A stretch of DNA of 64,000 bases from an uncultured Pelagibacteraceae bacterium. Its GTDB lineage: Bacteria; Pseudomonadota; Alphaproteobacteria; Pelagibacterales; Pelagibacteraceae. The notes under the pieces were generated by a model. The model saw only the letters and a list, made by a program, of their open reading frames with translations. It did not search any database and was not told where the DNA came from. The stretch lies in the NCBI GenBank assembly GCA_902622825.1, contig CACNRH010000003.1:1-64000 (forward strand), read 5' to 3'. This document shows, one piece after another, positions 1-6,722 of the stretch. Every line of letters starts with the position of its first letter. Position 1 is the stretch's first letter. The translations under genes and the position numbers were made by a program.

Positions 1-371
1 GATTAGAGTTTGTTAATTCCAAATTTTTATACGCTGTTCAGGTCGATGCTGGAAACTCTTTTGAACTTTGCCCTTGTGATAGTAAAAATAATAATACAGA
101 AAATGATTCCGGCAATCCTGATGGAAACAAGTTTATGATACTTAAAAATTACGAAAATCCAGATATTAAAAAATATGAAAATTTTTTGAAAAATAACAAT
201 ATTGAAATTGCGGGTATTGAGTATATTAAAGATAAATCAGGTGTGAAATACACTTATGACGTTAATACTAATACCAATTATAACTCTGTAGCTGAAAAAA
301 AAGCTGGATTTGATGGGATGCTTCAAATTGCAAAGTTTTTAAAAAAAGAGTTGACTTATCAAAAAAATTAA
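1..371 (+). CDS. RimK-like ATP-grasp ligase, C-terminal fragment
   Basis: The reading frame is open from base 3 to a TAA at 369-371, so this is the 3' end of a gene that starts outside the window. The visible ~122 residues include FLYAVQVD, FELCPCD, EIAGIEYI and YTYDVNTNTNYN. These resemble the C-terminal part of RimK-family alpha-L-glutamate ligases and other ATP-grasp enzymes, where the DVNTNTNYN stretch supplies metal and nucleotide ligands. Such enzymes join an amino acid to a carboxylate using ATP; the substrate cannot be read from this piece. An ATG at 135 lies inside the same frame and is not a real start. The last codons also carry the -35 hexamer of the metY promoter. Confidence 0.7.
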   Translation, partial: LEFVNSKFLYAVQVDAGNSFELCPCDSKNNNTENDSGNPDGNKFMILKNYENPDIKKYENFLKNNNIEIAGIEYIKDKSGVKYTYDVNTNTNYNSVAEKKAGFDGMLQIAKFLKKELTYQKN

Positions 372-379
372 CCTTTAAT
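351..379 (+). promoter_or_regulatory. metY promoter (sigma70-like)
   Basis: TTGACT at 351-356 and TTTAAT at 374-379 are separated by 17 bases, close to the sigma70 consensus. Transcription would start near base 386, the first base of the SAM-II aptamer. The -35 box lies within the final codons of the upstream ATP-grasp gene, an economy typical of a streamlined genome. No experimental start is available. Confidence 0.55.
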
Positions 380-385
380 CACTAT

Positions 386-436
386 AGCGCCGACTTAAGG
401 CAACTTGCGGGCGCTTAATAAATCCTGCTAAAGCGT
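386..436 (+). promoter_or_regulatory. SAM-II riboswitch aptamer
   Basis: The stretch fits the SAM-II aptamer known upstream of methionine genes in alphaproteobacteria. P1 is AGCGC (386-390) paired with GCGCT (411-415). It is followed by the conserved AATAAAT-type linker and GCTAAAG (427-433), which forms the pseudoknot with the loop. Binding of S-adenosylmethionine stabilises this fold. The downstream terminator at 449-477 and the exact complement of 428-435 at 454-461 make transcriptional control likely: with SAM bound the terminator forms, without SAM an antiterminator can form. The class is assigned by recognition of the consensus, not by a covariance-model search. Confidence 0.85.
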
Positions 437-448
437 CAGTCATCTTAG

Positions 449-477
449 ACCACCGCTTTAGACGGTGGTTTTTTTTT
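449..477 (+). terminator. Intrinsic terminator of the SAM-II switch
   Basis: ACCACCG (449-455) pairs perfectly with CGGTGGT (463-469) around a 7-base loop and runs into nine T residues (469-477). CGCTTTAG at 454-461, in the left arm and loop, is the exact reverse complement of CTAAAGCG at 428-435 in the aptamer. The terminator and an antiterminator are therefore mutually exclusive. The position before the SAM-V element supports premature termination when SAM is abundant. Confidence 0.85.
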
Positions 478-497
478 AGAAAAATCTAAAATTAAAT

Positions 498-552
498 CAG
501 GTATTTGAACCATATTGTACACCTGGCAATTGCCGAAGTACTAAAAAGGAGA
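498..552 (+). promoter_or_regulatory. SAM-V riboswitch aptamer
   Basis: CAGGT (498-502) pairs with ACCTG (521-525). TGTAC in the loop (516-520) can form a pseudoknot with GTAC (538-541), which is followed by CTAAAAAGGAG. This matches the SAM-V class described from Pelagibacter, which resembles SAM-II but places a Shine-Dalgarno sequence (AAGGAG, 546-551) at its 3' edge. SAM binding would hide that ribosome site. A SAM-II/SAM-V tandem ahead of metY has been reported for SAR11, from memory. Here the occluded site faces a 17-codon reading frame at 555, not metY itself. Confidence 0.8.
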
Positions 553-554
553 AG

Positions 555-608
555 ATGGACAGAATTAAATTCGTTCATTCTTCTCCAGAAAGATGGAGAA
601 AAAAATGA
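555..608 (+). CDS. Leader mini-ORF 1 (17 residues) after SAM-V
   Basis: ATG at 555-557 follows the SAM-V AAGGAG at a short spacing. It opens a frame of 17 codons ending in TGA at 606-608; the peptide would be MDRIKFVHSSPERWRKK. The stop overlaps the ATG of a second mini-ORF (605-607) as ATGA, a usual sign of translational coupling. I know no family for the peptide. It could be a leader whose translation opens the metY ribosome site, a functional basic microprotein, or chance. Its placement exactly after the riboswitch ribosome site is the main support. Confidence 0.45.
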   Translation: MDRIKFVHSSPERWRKK

Positions 609-649
609 ACGATAAAAATGAAACAATAAGGGAGGAAATCAATGGCTGA
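605..649 (+). CDS. Leader mini-ORF 2 (14 residues), overlaps metY start
   Basis: ATG at 605-607 overlaps the stop of mini-ORF 1. The frame runs 14 codons to TGA at 647-649, six bases past the metY ATG (642-644), giving MNDKNETIREEING. The metY ribosome site (GGGAGG, 630-635) lies inside this frame. Ribosomes translating it would pass through and unfold the metY initiation region, consistent with reinitiation coupling. The product is probably not important in itself. The frame has no good ribosome site of its own and would depend on mini-ORF 1. Confidence 0.35.
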   Translation: MNDKNETIREEING

Positions 650-1931
650 TTTTAAAAACCCAGAAACTATTGGCTTACATGGTGGGGACTATAGAAGTGA
701 CCCAGCAACTACGTCAGTAGCAGTTCCAATTTATCAAACAACTTCATACCAGTTTAAAAACGCTGAACATGCAGCAAATTTATTCGGTTTGAAGGAATTT
801 GGTAACATTTATACACGTATAATGAATCCAACAGTTGACGTATTAGAAAAACGAGTTGCAGCGTTAGAAGGCGGTGTGGCTGCATGTGCTGTTGGCTCAG
901 GTCAAGCAGCATCAGCGATGTGTATACAAAATCTAGCACAAGCTGGAGATAACATTGTTGCATCAACTGATTTATATGGAGGCACAGTTAATTTGTTCAA
1001 AAATACTTTAAGACAACAGGGTATAGAAGTAAGGTTTGCAGATCCTGCAGATCCTAAAAACTTTGCGAAAGTAACTGATGATAAAACAAGAGCTTACTAT
1101 GGTGAGACTCTTCCTAATCCTTATCTTCGTGTATTTCCAATAAAAGAAGTTTCTGATATTGGTAGAAAAAAAGGTATACCTTTAATTATTGATAACACTG
1201 CTTCACCAGTTATATGTAAACCTTTAGCTCATGGAGCTGCAATCGTAATGCATTCTTTAACAAAGTATATTGGTGGACATGGAACTTCGATTGGTGGAAT
1301 AATTGTTGATGGAGGAAACTTTGATTGGGTTAAAGATAGAAAAAGACAACCTCTACTTAATGAACCAGATCAAAGTTATCATGGTGCAATTTGGGCCGAT
1401 GCAGTTCCACAATTAACTGGAGCTAATATCCCATTTGTGATCAGAGCTAGAGTGGTTTTACTGAGAGACTTAGGTGCTCCTTTAAGCCCATTTAATGCCT
1501 TCCAAATAATTCAAGGTTTGGAAACGGTCGCTTTAAGAATGAAACAACATTGTAGTAACGCAGAGAAAGTTGTTAATTTTTTAGATGGTCATAAAAAAGT
1601 AAAAAAAGTGATATATCCTACAAATTACCAAGGTGAAATCAGAGATAGGGCTAAAAAATATATGCAAGGAGGTTTTGGTTCATTAGTGGGAATGGACTTA
1701 GGAACTAAGGAGGCAGGAGCCAAGTTCATTGATAACTTAAAGATGCTTTACCACGTTGCAAATATTGGAGATGCTAGAAGTTTAGCTATCCACCCAGCTA
1801 CAACAACGCATAGTCAACTTACTGAAAGCGAAATGTTAGCTGCTGGAGTAACACCAGGATATGTAAGATTATCAATCGGTATTGAACATCCTGATGATAT
1901 AGTTGCAGATATTAAACAAGCGCTAAATTAA
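642..1931 (+). CDS. metY: O-acetylhomoserine sulfhydrylase
   Basis: This 429-residue protein is a Cys/Met-metabolism PLP enzyme that makes homocysteine from O-acetylhomoserine and sulfide in methionine synthesis. It acts in the cytoplasm, typically as a tetramer. The PLP lysine is K208 in MHSLTKYIGGHG, and IIDNTASP near 182-189 carries the cofactor-binding Asp. GSGQAASAM (85-93) is the usual phosphate-binding region. The length (~430) is that of MetY rather than the shorter MetB/MetC. The start has GGGAGG six bases upstream. The SAM-II and SAM-V elements and two mini-ORFs upstream indicate feedback control by S-adenosylmethionine. Confidence 0.95.
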   Translation: MADFKNPETIGLHGGDYRSDPATTSVAVPIYQTTSYQFKNAEHAANLFGLKEFGNIYTRIMNPTVDVLEKRVAALEGGVAACAVGSGQAASAMCIQNLAQAGDNIVASTDLYGGTVNLFKNTLRQQGIEVRFADPADPKNFAKVTDDKTRAYYGETLPNPYLRVFPIKEVSDIGRKKGIPLIIDNTASPVICKPLAHGAAIVMHSLTKYIGGHGTSIGGIIVDGGNFDWVKDRKRQPLLNEPDQSYHGAIWADAVPQLTGANIPFVIRARVVLLRDLGAPLSPFNAFQIIQGLETVALRMKQHCSNAEKVVNFLDGHKKVKKVIYPTNYQGEIRDRAKKYMQGGFGSLVGMDLGTKEAGAKFIDNLKMLYHVANIGDARSLAIHPATTTHSQLTESEMLAAGVTPGYVRLSIGIEHPDDIVADIKQALN

Positions 1932-1943
1932 CACATTGAATAT

Positions 1944-1971
1944 TTGGCCCCATATAATTAAATGGGGCCAA
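1944..1971 (+). promoter_or_regulatory. Perfect 10-bp hairpin between metY and the rhodanese
   Basis: TTGGCCCCAT (1944-1953) and ATGGGGCCAA (1962-1971) are perfect inverted arms around an 8-base AT loop. No T tract follows, so it is not a normal intrinsic terminator. The right arm ends two bases before the preferred start (1974) of the next gene. It could hold back translation of that gene or protect the metY 3' end. Confidence 0.6.
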
Positions 1972-1973
1972 CT

Positions 1974-2357
1974 ATGATTAAACAAATTAAATCCTCTGAA
2001 TTAAAAAACTACCTTAAAAATAACCCAAATAGCGTTCTGTTAGATGTTAGGACAAAAGCAGAATGGAAAGATGGTGAAAAACCTAATAGTGAGGCATTAA
2101 ATTCGAAAACTTTTTTTATTACAGTTAGTCCTGATTTAACAAAATGGCAGGAACCCGATCCAAACTTTGTAGAAAATGTTAAAAAAGAAATATCGACAGA
2201 TAAAGAAATTGTTGTGATGTGTGCGGCTGGAGGTAGATCGCAATTAGCTGCGATGTTATTAACTAAAGAGGGTTTTAAAGCTCATAATTTATCTGATGGT
2301 TTTAGTGGTAATGGTGTTGATCCAGGCTGGAAGGCTGCCGGACTTCCAACTAGCTAA
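1974..2357 (+). CDS. Rhodanese-like domain protein
   Basis: A single rhodanese domain of 127 residues. LLDVRTKAEW near the N-terminus and VVMCAAGGRSQLAA, with the catalytic Cys at about residue 83, are the family hallmarks. Rhodaneses carry sulfur as a persulfide; adjacency to metY suggests a role in sulfur handling, but this is inference. An earlier ATG at 1962 would add four residues but lies in the right arm of a strong hairpin, so ATG 1974 is preferred. The gene ends tail to tail with the lipoprotein gene on the other strand, overlapping it by four bases. Confidence 0.85.
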   Translation: MIKQIKSSELKNYLKNNPNSVLLDVRTKAEWKDGEKPNSEALNSKTFFITVSPDLTKWQEPDPNFVENVKKEISTDKEIVVMCAAGGRSQLAAMLLTKEGFKAHNLSDGFSGNGVDPGWKAAGLPTS

Positions 2358-2704
2358 TCTAAATTCTCAATCTTAAAACTTTTATCTATAGAGTTTTGCA
2401 AAGAAACAAATTTTTTCTTCATCCTTTCACAGAATTCCGGAGAGGTATTCTCAAGAAAAGTGACGCATTTTACAGTCTTAATTGTAACTGGCATTTTTTG
2501 TTTATTTTTCTCTTTCGCATACCCTGCTGCATGCTCCACAGGATATTTTCCAGTTTTATTTTTTACTGCATAACTTAAGGAAGTAGTTAAAGCAGATTGT
2601 GCAATTTTACCACTAGCTACTCCTGAAGCTGGTCCTATTAAAGATGCAGAACCGTAACAACCAGTTAAAAATAAAATAGATACAATTAGTAATAATTTTT
2701 TCAT
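2354..2704 (-). CDS. Small lipoprotein of unknown function
   Basis: The 116-residue product starts with a lipoprotein signal (MKKLLLIVSILFLTGC) with the lipobox cysteine at residue 16. A glycine/alanine/serine-rich stretch (SASLIGPASGVASGKIAQ) follows, then a soluble part with two cysteines (KCVTFLENTSPEFC) that could form a disulfide in the periplasm. I recognise no family. It is the last gene of the minus-strand run, about 96 bases after the hydroxyacid dehydrogenase, and may have its own promoter. Confidence 0.7.
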   Translation of the reverse strand: MKKLLLIVSILFLTGCYGSASLIGPASGVASGKIAQSALTTSLSYAVKNKTGKYPVEHAAGYAKEKNKQKMPVTIKTVKCVTFLENTSPEFCERMKKKFVSLQNSIDKSFKIENLD

Positions 2705-2800
2705 ACTTCCCTACACTTTGTGTCATATTTTTAATCAAAAAAAACAAATCAGTGTCTCAAAATGAGTTTATCAAAATCAATCAATAATAGAAATGCAAAG

Positions 2801-3751
2801 TTAATTTATTTCTCTTATCGGCTTATTATCTAGACAGGCTAACAAGTTTTCTAACATCTGATTATAGAATTTATTATAATTTTCTGCTGTCACATATCCA
2901 AGATGAGGTAATAGTAAAGCATTGGGTAAAAATCTTAGCTTATGATTTTGAGGTAGTGGTTCAATATCATAAACATCTAATCCCACACCTGCAATGATTT
3001 CGTTTTCTAAGGCCTTAATCAAATCTTTTTCATTAATGATTGGACCTCTGGAAGTATTGATTAAAAAAGCACTTTTTTTCATCATGGATAATTCTTTATA
3101 TTTAATTAAGTCTTTATATTTTTCTCCGAGAACAACATGTATAGAGATTATATCTGAAGTTTTTATTAAATCATCTTTACTCATTGGTAAAATTCCTAAT
3201 TCATTAGCATTGGATAAATTTAAATTTTCACTCCAAGCAGATACTTCCATTTCAAATGCTTTTGCAACTTTAGCAACACGTGTGCCGATCTTGCCAAGGC
3301 CTATAATACCTAACCTCTTTCCTTTTAGCTCAGCGCCTATTGTCGATTGCCAGTAACCTTGAAACATATTGTCTATCTCAACTTTCATATTTCTCATCAG
3401 TCCGTGTATTAAAGCCCAAGTTATTTCTGCTGCAGGATTTGGATTAATGTCAGTTCCGCATACTTTGATATTTTTCTTTTTAGCAGCTTTTAAATCAATG
3501 GAATTATTTCTCATTCCAGAGGTCATAATAAATTTTAGTTTAGATAGAGAGTTTATTAAAGAATTTGTTATTGGAGTTCTTTCTCTCATTATAAATAATG
3601 CATCAAAATCTTCTAATAGTACTTTTGTCTCTGTTTCGTTTTCAAAAGGTTCGGTGAAAACTTTAAATTCAATTTGAGATTTGTGCTCTTCGGTATTAAT
3701 AATTTCCTCAAAAATGTTTTGATAATCATCTAGAACTGCAACTTTTATCAT
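2801..3751 (-). CDS. D-2-hydroxyacid dehydrogenase family protein
   Basis: A 316-residue NAD-dependent oxidoreductase of the D-isomer 2-hydroxyacid dehydrogenase family. The dinucleotide site is GLGKIGTRVA. The catalytic residues are visible as R in NTSRGPIIN, E in DVYDIEPLP and H in LLPHLGYVT. Relatives reduce 2-oxoacids or oxidise 3-phosphoglycerate. The MIKVAVLDDYQN start is shared with D-hydroxyacid dehydrogenases of uncertain substrate, so the substrate is left open. It lies 19 bases after the DadA-like gene, and the pair could degrade D-amino acids to hydroxyacids (inference). Confidence 0.85.
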   Translation of the reverse strand: MIKVAVLDDYQNIFEEIINTEEHKSQIEFKVFTEPFENETETKVLLEDFDALFIMRERTPITNSLINSLSKLKFIMTSGMRNNSIDLKAAKKKNIKVCGTDINPNPAAEITWALIHGLMRNMKVEIDNMFQGYWQSTIGAELKGKRLGIIGLGKIGTRVAKVAKAFEMEVSAWSENLNLSNANELGILPMSKDDLIKTSDIISIHVVLGEKYKDLIKYKELSMMKKSAFLINTSRGPIINEKDLIKALENEIIAGVGLDVYDIEPLPQNHKLRFLPNALLLPHLGYVTAENYNKFYNQMLENLLACLDNKPIREIN

Positions 3752-3770
3752 TTCTGAACCTTCGTTTTAT

Positions 3771-5018
3771 TTAGCTAAATCTTGAGGAACTATATGGCTG
3801 TAGATTAAGATTTGTGTTTTCTTCAGAAATAATTCCTGAAATAATCTTTCCAGTAATTGCACCAAGCGTCCAACCTAAGTGCTGATGTCCAAATGAATAT
3901 ATTATATTTTTATTCTTCAAAGATGGGCCAAGCACTGGTAGAAAATCTGGAAGAGTTGGTCTAAATCCAAGCCACTCATCCTTATGATTTTTTAATTGCG
4001 GTAATAATTCTTTTGAACATCTTAATATGTAATCTATTCTCTTTTTTGACAATGGATTTTTGAGACCACCTAGCTCTACAGTGCCCACAGCTCGTAAACC
4101 TTGATTCATTGGGGTCATTCCAAATCCTCTATCCAAAAAAATTACTGGTCTTGATATCAGGTGGTCCATGTTTTCAAAGTGGACATGGTAGCCTCTTTCA
4201 GTGTCTAATGGTATATTCTCTCCAAGCTCATCTGTAAATTTTTTTGAAAATGCACCGCAAGCTAAGACTATTTTTTCAAAAGAGTAGTTTGTTTCTGAAG
4301 TAGTAATTTCGGTTTTATCTTTATCAATTTGTTTAAGATTTTTTACTTCAGATTTAATAAATTTACCGCCTTTTTTTAAAAACAATTCGAATAGTTTGAT
4401 TAATATTCCATGGGGGTCTCTTGCATGATATGCGTAGTCATAGAATGCACCGGCGTCAAAAACTGGACTTAATTTTGGCTCCAAATCTAATATTTCTTTT
4501 TGATTTAAAATTTTTTGTTTTACACCGAGTTGGTCTCTAACTTTAATTTCTAAGTCCCTACTTTTTTTATTTTTATTAGTCCATATATATATTATGCCTT
4601 TTCTTTCCACCAAGTTGGATGTATCAATTTCTTTGAATAAATCATCATATGCATCTAATGATAAATTAAGTATTTGGTGCATATACTTTGCTGTATGCAT
4701 CATAGATTTTTTTGTAGAGGACTTTAAATACTTTAAAATCCAAGGCAGCATTTTAGGTATGTAATTCCATTTCAGCGCCAATGGTCCGTATGAAGTAAAC
4801 AACATTTTGGGTATATCGTAGATTATATCTGGTCTGTTAAGCTGTAGAACTGCATAAGGAGAGAAGTGACCTGCGTTCCCATAGGAAGCCATTCGGCCTG
4901 GATCTTGTTTGTCGAAAATCGTGACTGGAATACCTTTTTTAATAAGATGAAGCCCAACACATACGCCCTGTATTCCTGCTCCCACAACTCCAACAGACTT
5001 ACATTTATAATTATTCAT
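3771..5018 (-). CDS. FAD-dependent D-amino-acid dehydrogenase-like oxidoreductase
   Basis: The 415-residue protein begins with a Rossmann FAD motif (VGVVGAGIQGVCVGLHLIKKG). It continues with ASYGNAGHFSP near residue 45, a region typical of DadA-type DAO oxidoreductases. The C-terminal FAD contact is YSFGHQHLGWTLGAITGKII. DadA proteins oxidise D-amino acids to 2-oxoacids at the membrane and feed electrons to the respiratory chain. Proximity to peptidoglycan genes fits recycling of D-amino acids, but other amine substrates are possible. Confidence 0.8.
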   Translation of the reverse strand: MNNYKCKSVGVVGAGIQGVCVGLHLIKKGIPVTIFDKQDPGRMASYGNAGHFSPYAVLQLNRPDIIYDIPKMLFTSYGPLALKWNYIPKMLPWILKYLKSSTKKSMMHTAKYMHQILNLSLDAYDDLFKEIDTSNLVERKGIIYIWTNKNKKSRDLEIKVRDQLGVKQKILNQKEILDLEPKLSPVFDAGAFYDYAYHARDPHGILIKLFELFLKKGGKFIKSEVKNLKQIDKDKTEITTSETNYSFEKIVLACGAFSKKFTDELGENIPLDTERGYHVHFENMDHLISRPVIFLDRGFGMTPMNQGLRAVGTVELGGLKNPLSKKRIDYILRCSKELLPQLKNHKDEWLGFRPTLPDFLPVLGPSLKNKNIIYSFGHQHLGWTLGAITGKIISGIISEENTNLNLQPYSSSRFS

Positions 5019-5057
5019 AAGAATATTATATATAATGTTTAGTAAAATTGTAGTGCG

Positions 5058-5513
5058 TTAGATTAAAGCTTCTGATTCTTTGTTAACAACAGCCTCAGGC
5101 TTACCGTTTTTCTTCTTTTTTTCTTCTTTTGTCTTTGAGAATAAGAAATCACCAGCTGATTTTGTCTTAGTTTGTGATTTTTTTATGTAACCTTCAATAT
5201 CAGCTCCATTTTCGGTTCTTAAGTTTGATGAAAATTCAATATCACCTTTTACAACACCAGTTGACCCTATTACTACGTTGTCTGCGGAAATTTTCCCGTC
5301 TAAATGTCCGTAAATTTCAACTTGGTCAGCCTCTATTGCACCAGAAACTGAACCTGTTTCTTTTATAACAAGTTCTTTAGAAAAAACTGGACCTTTAACT
5401 AGACCTGCAATGTCAATTGCTCCGGAGCTATTTACTGTTCCGTCAATACTTACAGTTTCACTTATTAAAGATCTTTCTGAGTCGCTAATATTTTTCTTCT
5501 TATCACCAAACAT
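5058..5513 (-). CDS. Bactofilin
   Basis: A 151-residue protein with the bactofilin (DUF583) beta-helical core from about residue 20 to 115. The core has regularly spaced glycine/valine/isoleucine turns (IDGTVNSSGAIDIAGLVKG, KISADNVVIGSTGVVKGDI) and is flanked by disordered, lysine-rich ends. Bactofilins form nucleotide-independent filaments under the membrane and help to place cell-wall enzymes. It lies 84 bases downstream of rodA in the shape-gene run, which fits this role. Confidence 0.9.
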   Translation of the reverse strand: MFGDKKKNISDSERSLISETVSIDGTVNSSGAIDIAGLVKGPVFSKELVIKETGSVSGAIEADQVEIYGHLDGKISADNVVIGSTGVVKGDIEFSSNLRTENGADIEGYIKKSQTKTKSAGDFLFSKTKEEKKKKNGKPEAVVNKESEALI

Positions 5514-5597
5514 ATTATTTTAGATTAGATCACCTCATCTATAACATGGCAAGCATTAATTTATCTTTTTTTGACCATTTTGGTCTTAAAATTTGAC

Positions 5598-6722
5598 TTA
5601 ATTAACTGGCACATCCTTGTAAACTTTACAGGACATTACTATACCTAGACCTATCATCATTGCCATCATGGATGAACCACCATATGACATTATTGGAAGG
5701 GGTGCTCCCACAATAGGTAGTAAACCTAATACCATGCCCATATTTACTGCTACATATACAAAGAACGCAGTAGCAAAACTGTAACAATATAATTTTCCAA
5801 AACTACTTCTCGTTATATTCCCAATTTGAACAATCCTATAAATAATTAAACTATAAATAAGGAGTATCGTCACAGACCCAAAAAATCCAAATTCTTCAGA
5901 AAATAACGTAAATATGAAGTCAGTATGCTTTTCTGGTAAATAATCGAGGTAACTTTGTGATCCGTTCAAAAAACCTTTTCCGAATAAACCTCCGGACCCA
6001 ATAGCTATTTTTGACTGAATGATTTGATAGCCAGCTCCTAAAGGATCTCTATCTGGATTTAAAAAAGTTAATATTCTTGCTTTTTGATATGGCTTTAAAA
6101 AAGATATAGCTATCGGCATGAGTGAAATAAACAAAATAGAAGCATAAGTAAAAAACTTAACCCTTACTCCAGCAAGCCATGCAACCACTACTCCTCCTAT
6201 TGCTATTAATATCGATGTACCAAGATCAGGCTGGGTAACGACCAATAATACAGGTGCTATCAAGGCAACAATTGGTAAAAACAAATGTTTAATTCTATTT
6301 ACGTCAGCTGTAGTAATTCTATGATAATATTTCGCCAAAAATAAAATTAATGCAACTTTCATCAATTCCGATGGCTGTAAATTCATAAAGTATAAATTCA
6401 ACCATCTTTGAGATCCAGAAGATGTTAATCCGAAATATTTTACAGCTAACAAAAGTAAAAATATTGATAAATAAAATAATGTACTTATTTTATACCAAAA
6501 TCTAATTTGAAAAAATGAAACAACGAAAAACATAGTAAAAAATACTCCAAACCTTAGCATATGACTCTTTGTGTGGTATTTAAATTCTCCTCCGTCGGTA
6601 GAATACATTGCAAACATACTAATTAGACCAAGAATTAATATGCTAAATACAAGAGTATAATCAAGTGAATAGACTTTTTCTCTGAAAGACATGCTTGATT
6701 GTATCGATCTTGGTTGAAACAT
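5598..6722 (-). CDS. rodA: Rod-shape peptidoglycan polymerase RodA
   Basis: A polytopic SEDS-family glycosyltransferase of 374 residues with about ten hydrophobic segments. Family stretches are SSGSQRWLNLYFMNLQPSELMKVAL, QPDLGTSILI, the extracellular PEKHTDFIFTLFSEEFGFFG and the C-terminal GAPLPIMSYGGSSM. RodA polymerises lipid II in the elongasome with its partner PBP2. The start codon overlaps the stop of mrdA by one base (TAATG), so the pair is probably translated together. Confidence 0.95.
   Translation of the reverse strand: MFQPRSIQSSMSFREKVYSLDYTLVFSILILGLISMFAMYSTDGGEFKYHTKSHMLRFGVFFTMFFVVSFFQIRFWYKISTLFYLSIFLLLLAVKYFGLTSSGSQRWLNLYFMNLQPSELMKVALILFLAKYYHRITTADVNRIKHLFLPIVALIAPVLLVVTQPDLGTSILIAIGGVVVAWLAGVRVKFFTYASILFISLMPIAISFLKPYQKARILTFLNPDRDPLGAGYQIIQSKIAIGSGGLFGKGFLNGSQSYLDYLPEKHTDFIFTLFSEEFGFFGSVTILLIYSLIIYRIVQIGNITRSSFGKLYCYSFATAFFVYVAVNMGMVLGLLPIVGAPLPIMSYGGSSMMAMMIGLGIVMSCKVYKDVPVN

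Noticed and set aside
519-530. CACCTGGCAA shared between the SAM-V element and the 26-bp tmRNA repeat
   Set aside because: Only ten bases match and the surrounding structure differs (CAGGT/ACCTG stem versus GGGGC/GCCCC hairpin). It is best taken as coincidence.
1962-1973. Earlier ATG for the rhodanese gene at 1962
   Set aside because: It lies within the right arm of a perfect hairpin and adds four residues not needed for the fold; ATG 1974 is the better start.
5568-5585. GACCA/TGGTC inverted repeat between bactofilin and rodA
   Set aside because: Arms of five bases only and no T tract in the direction of transcription; not enough to call a terminator.
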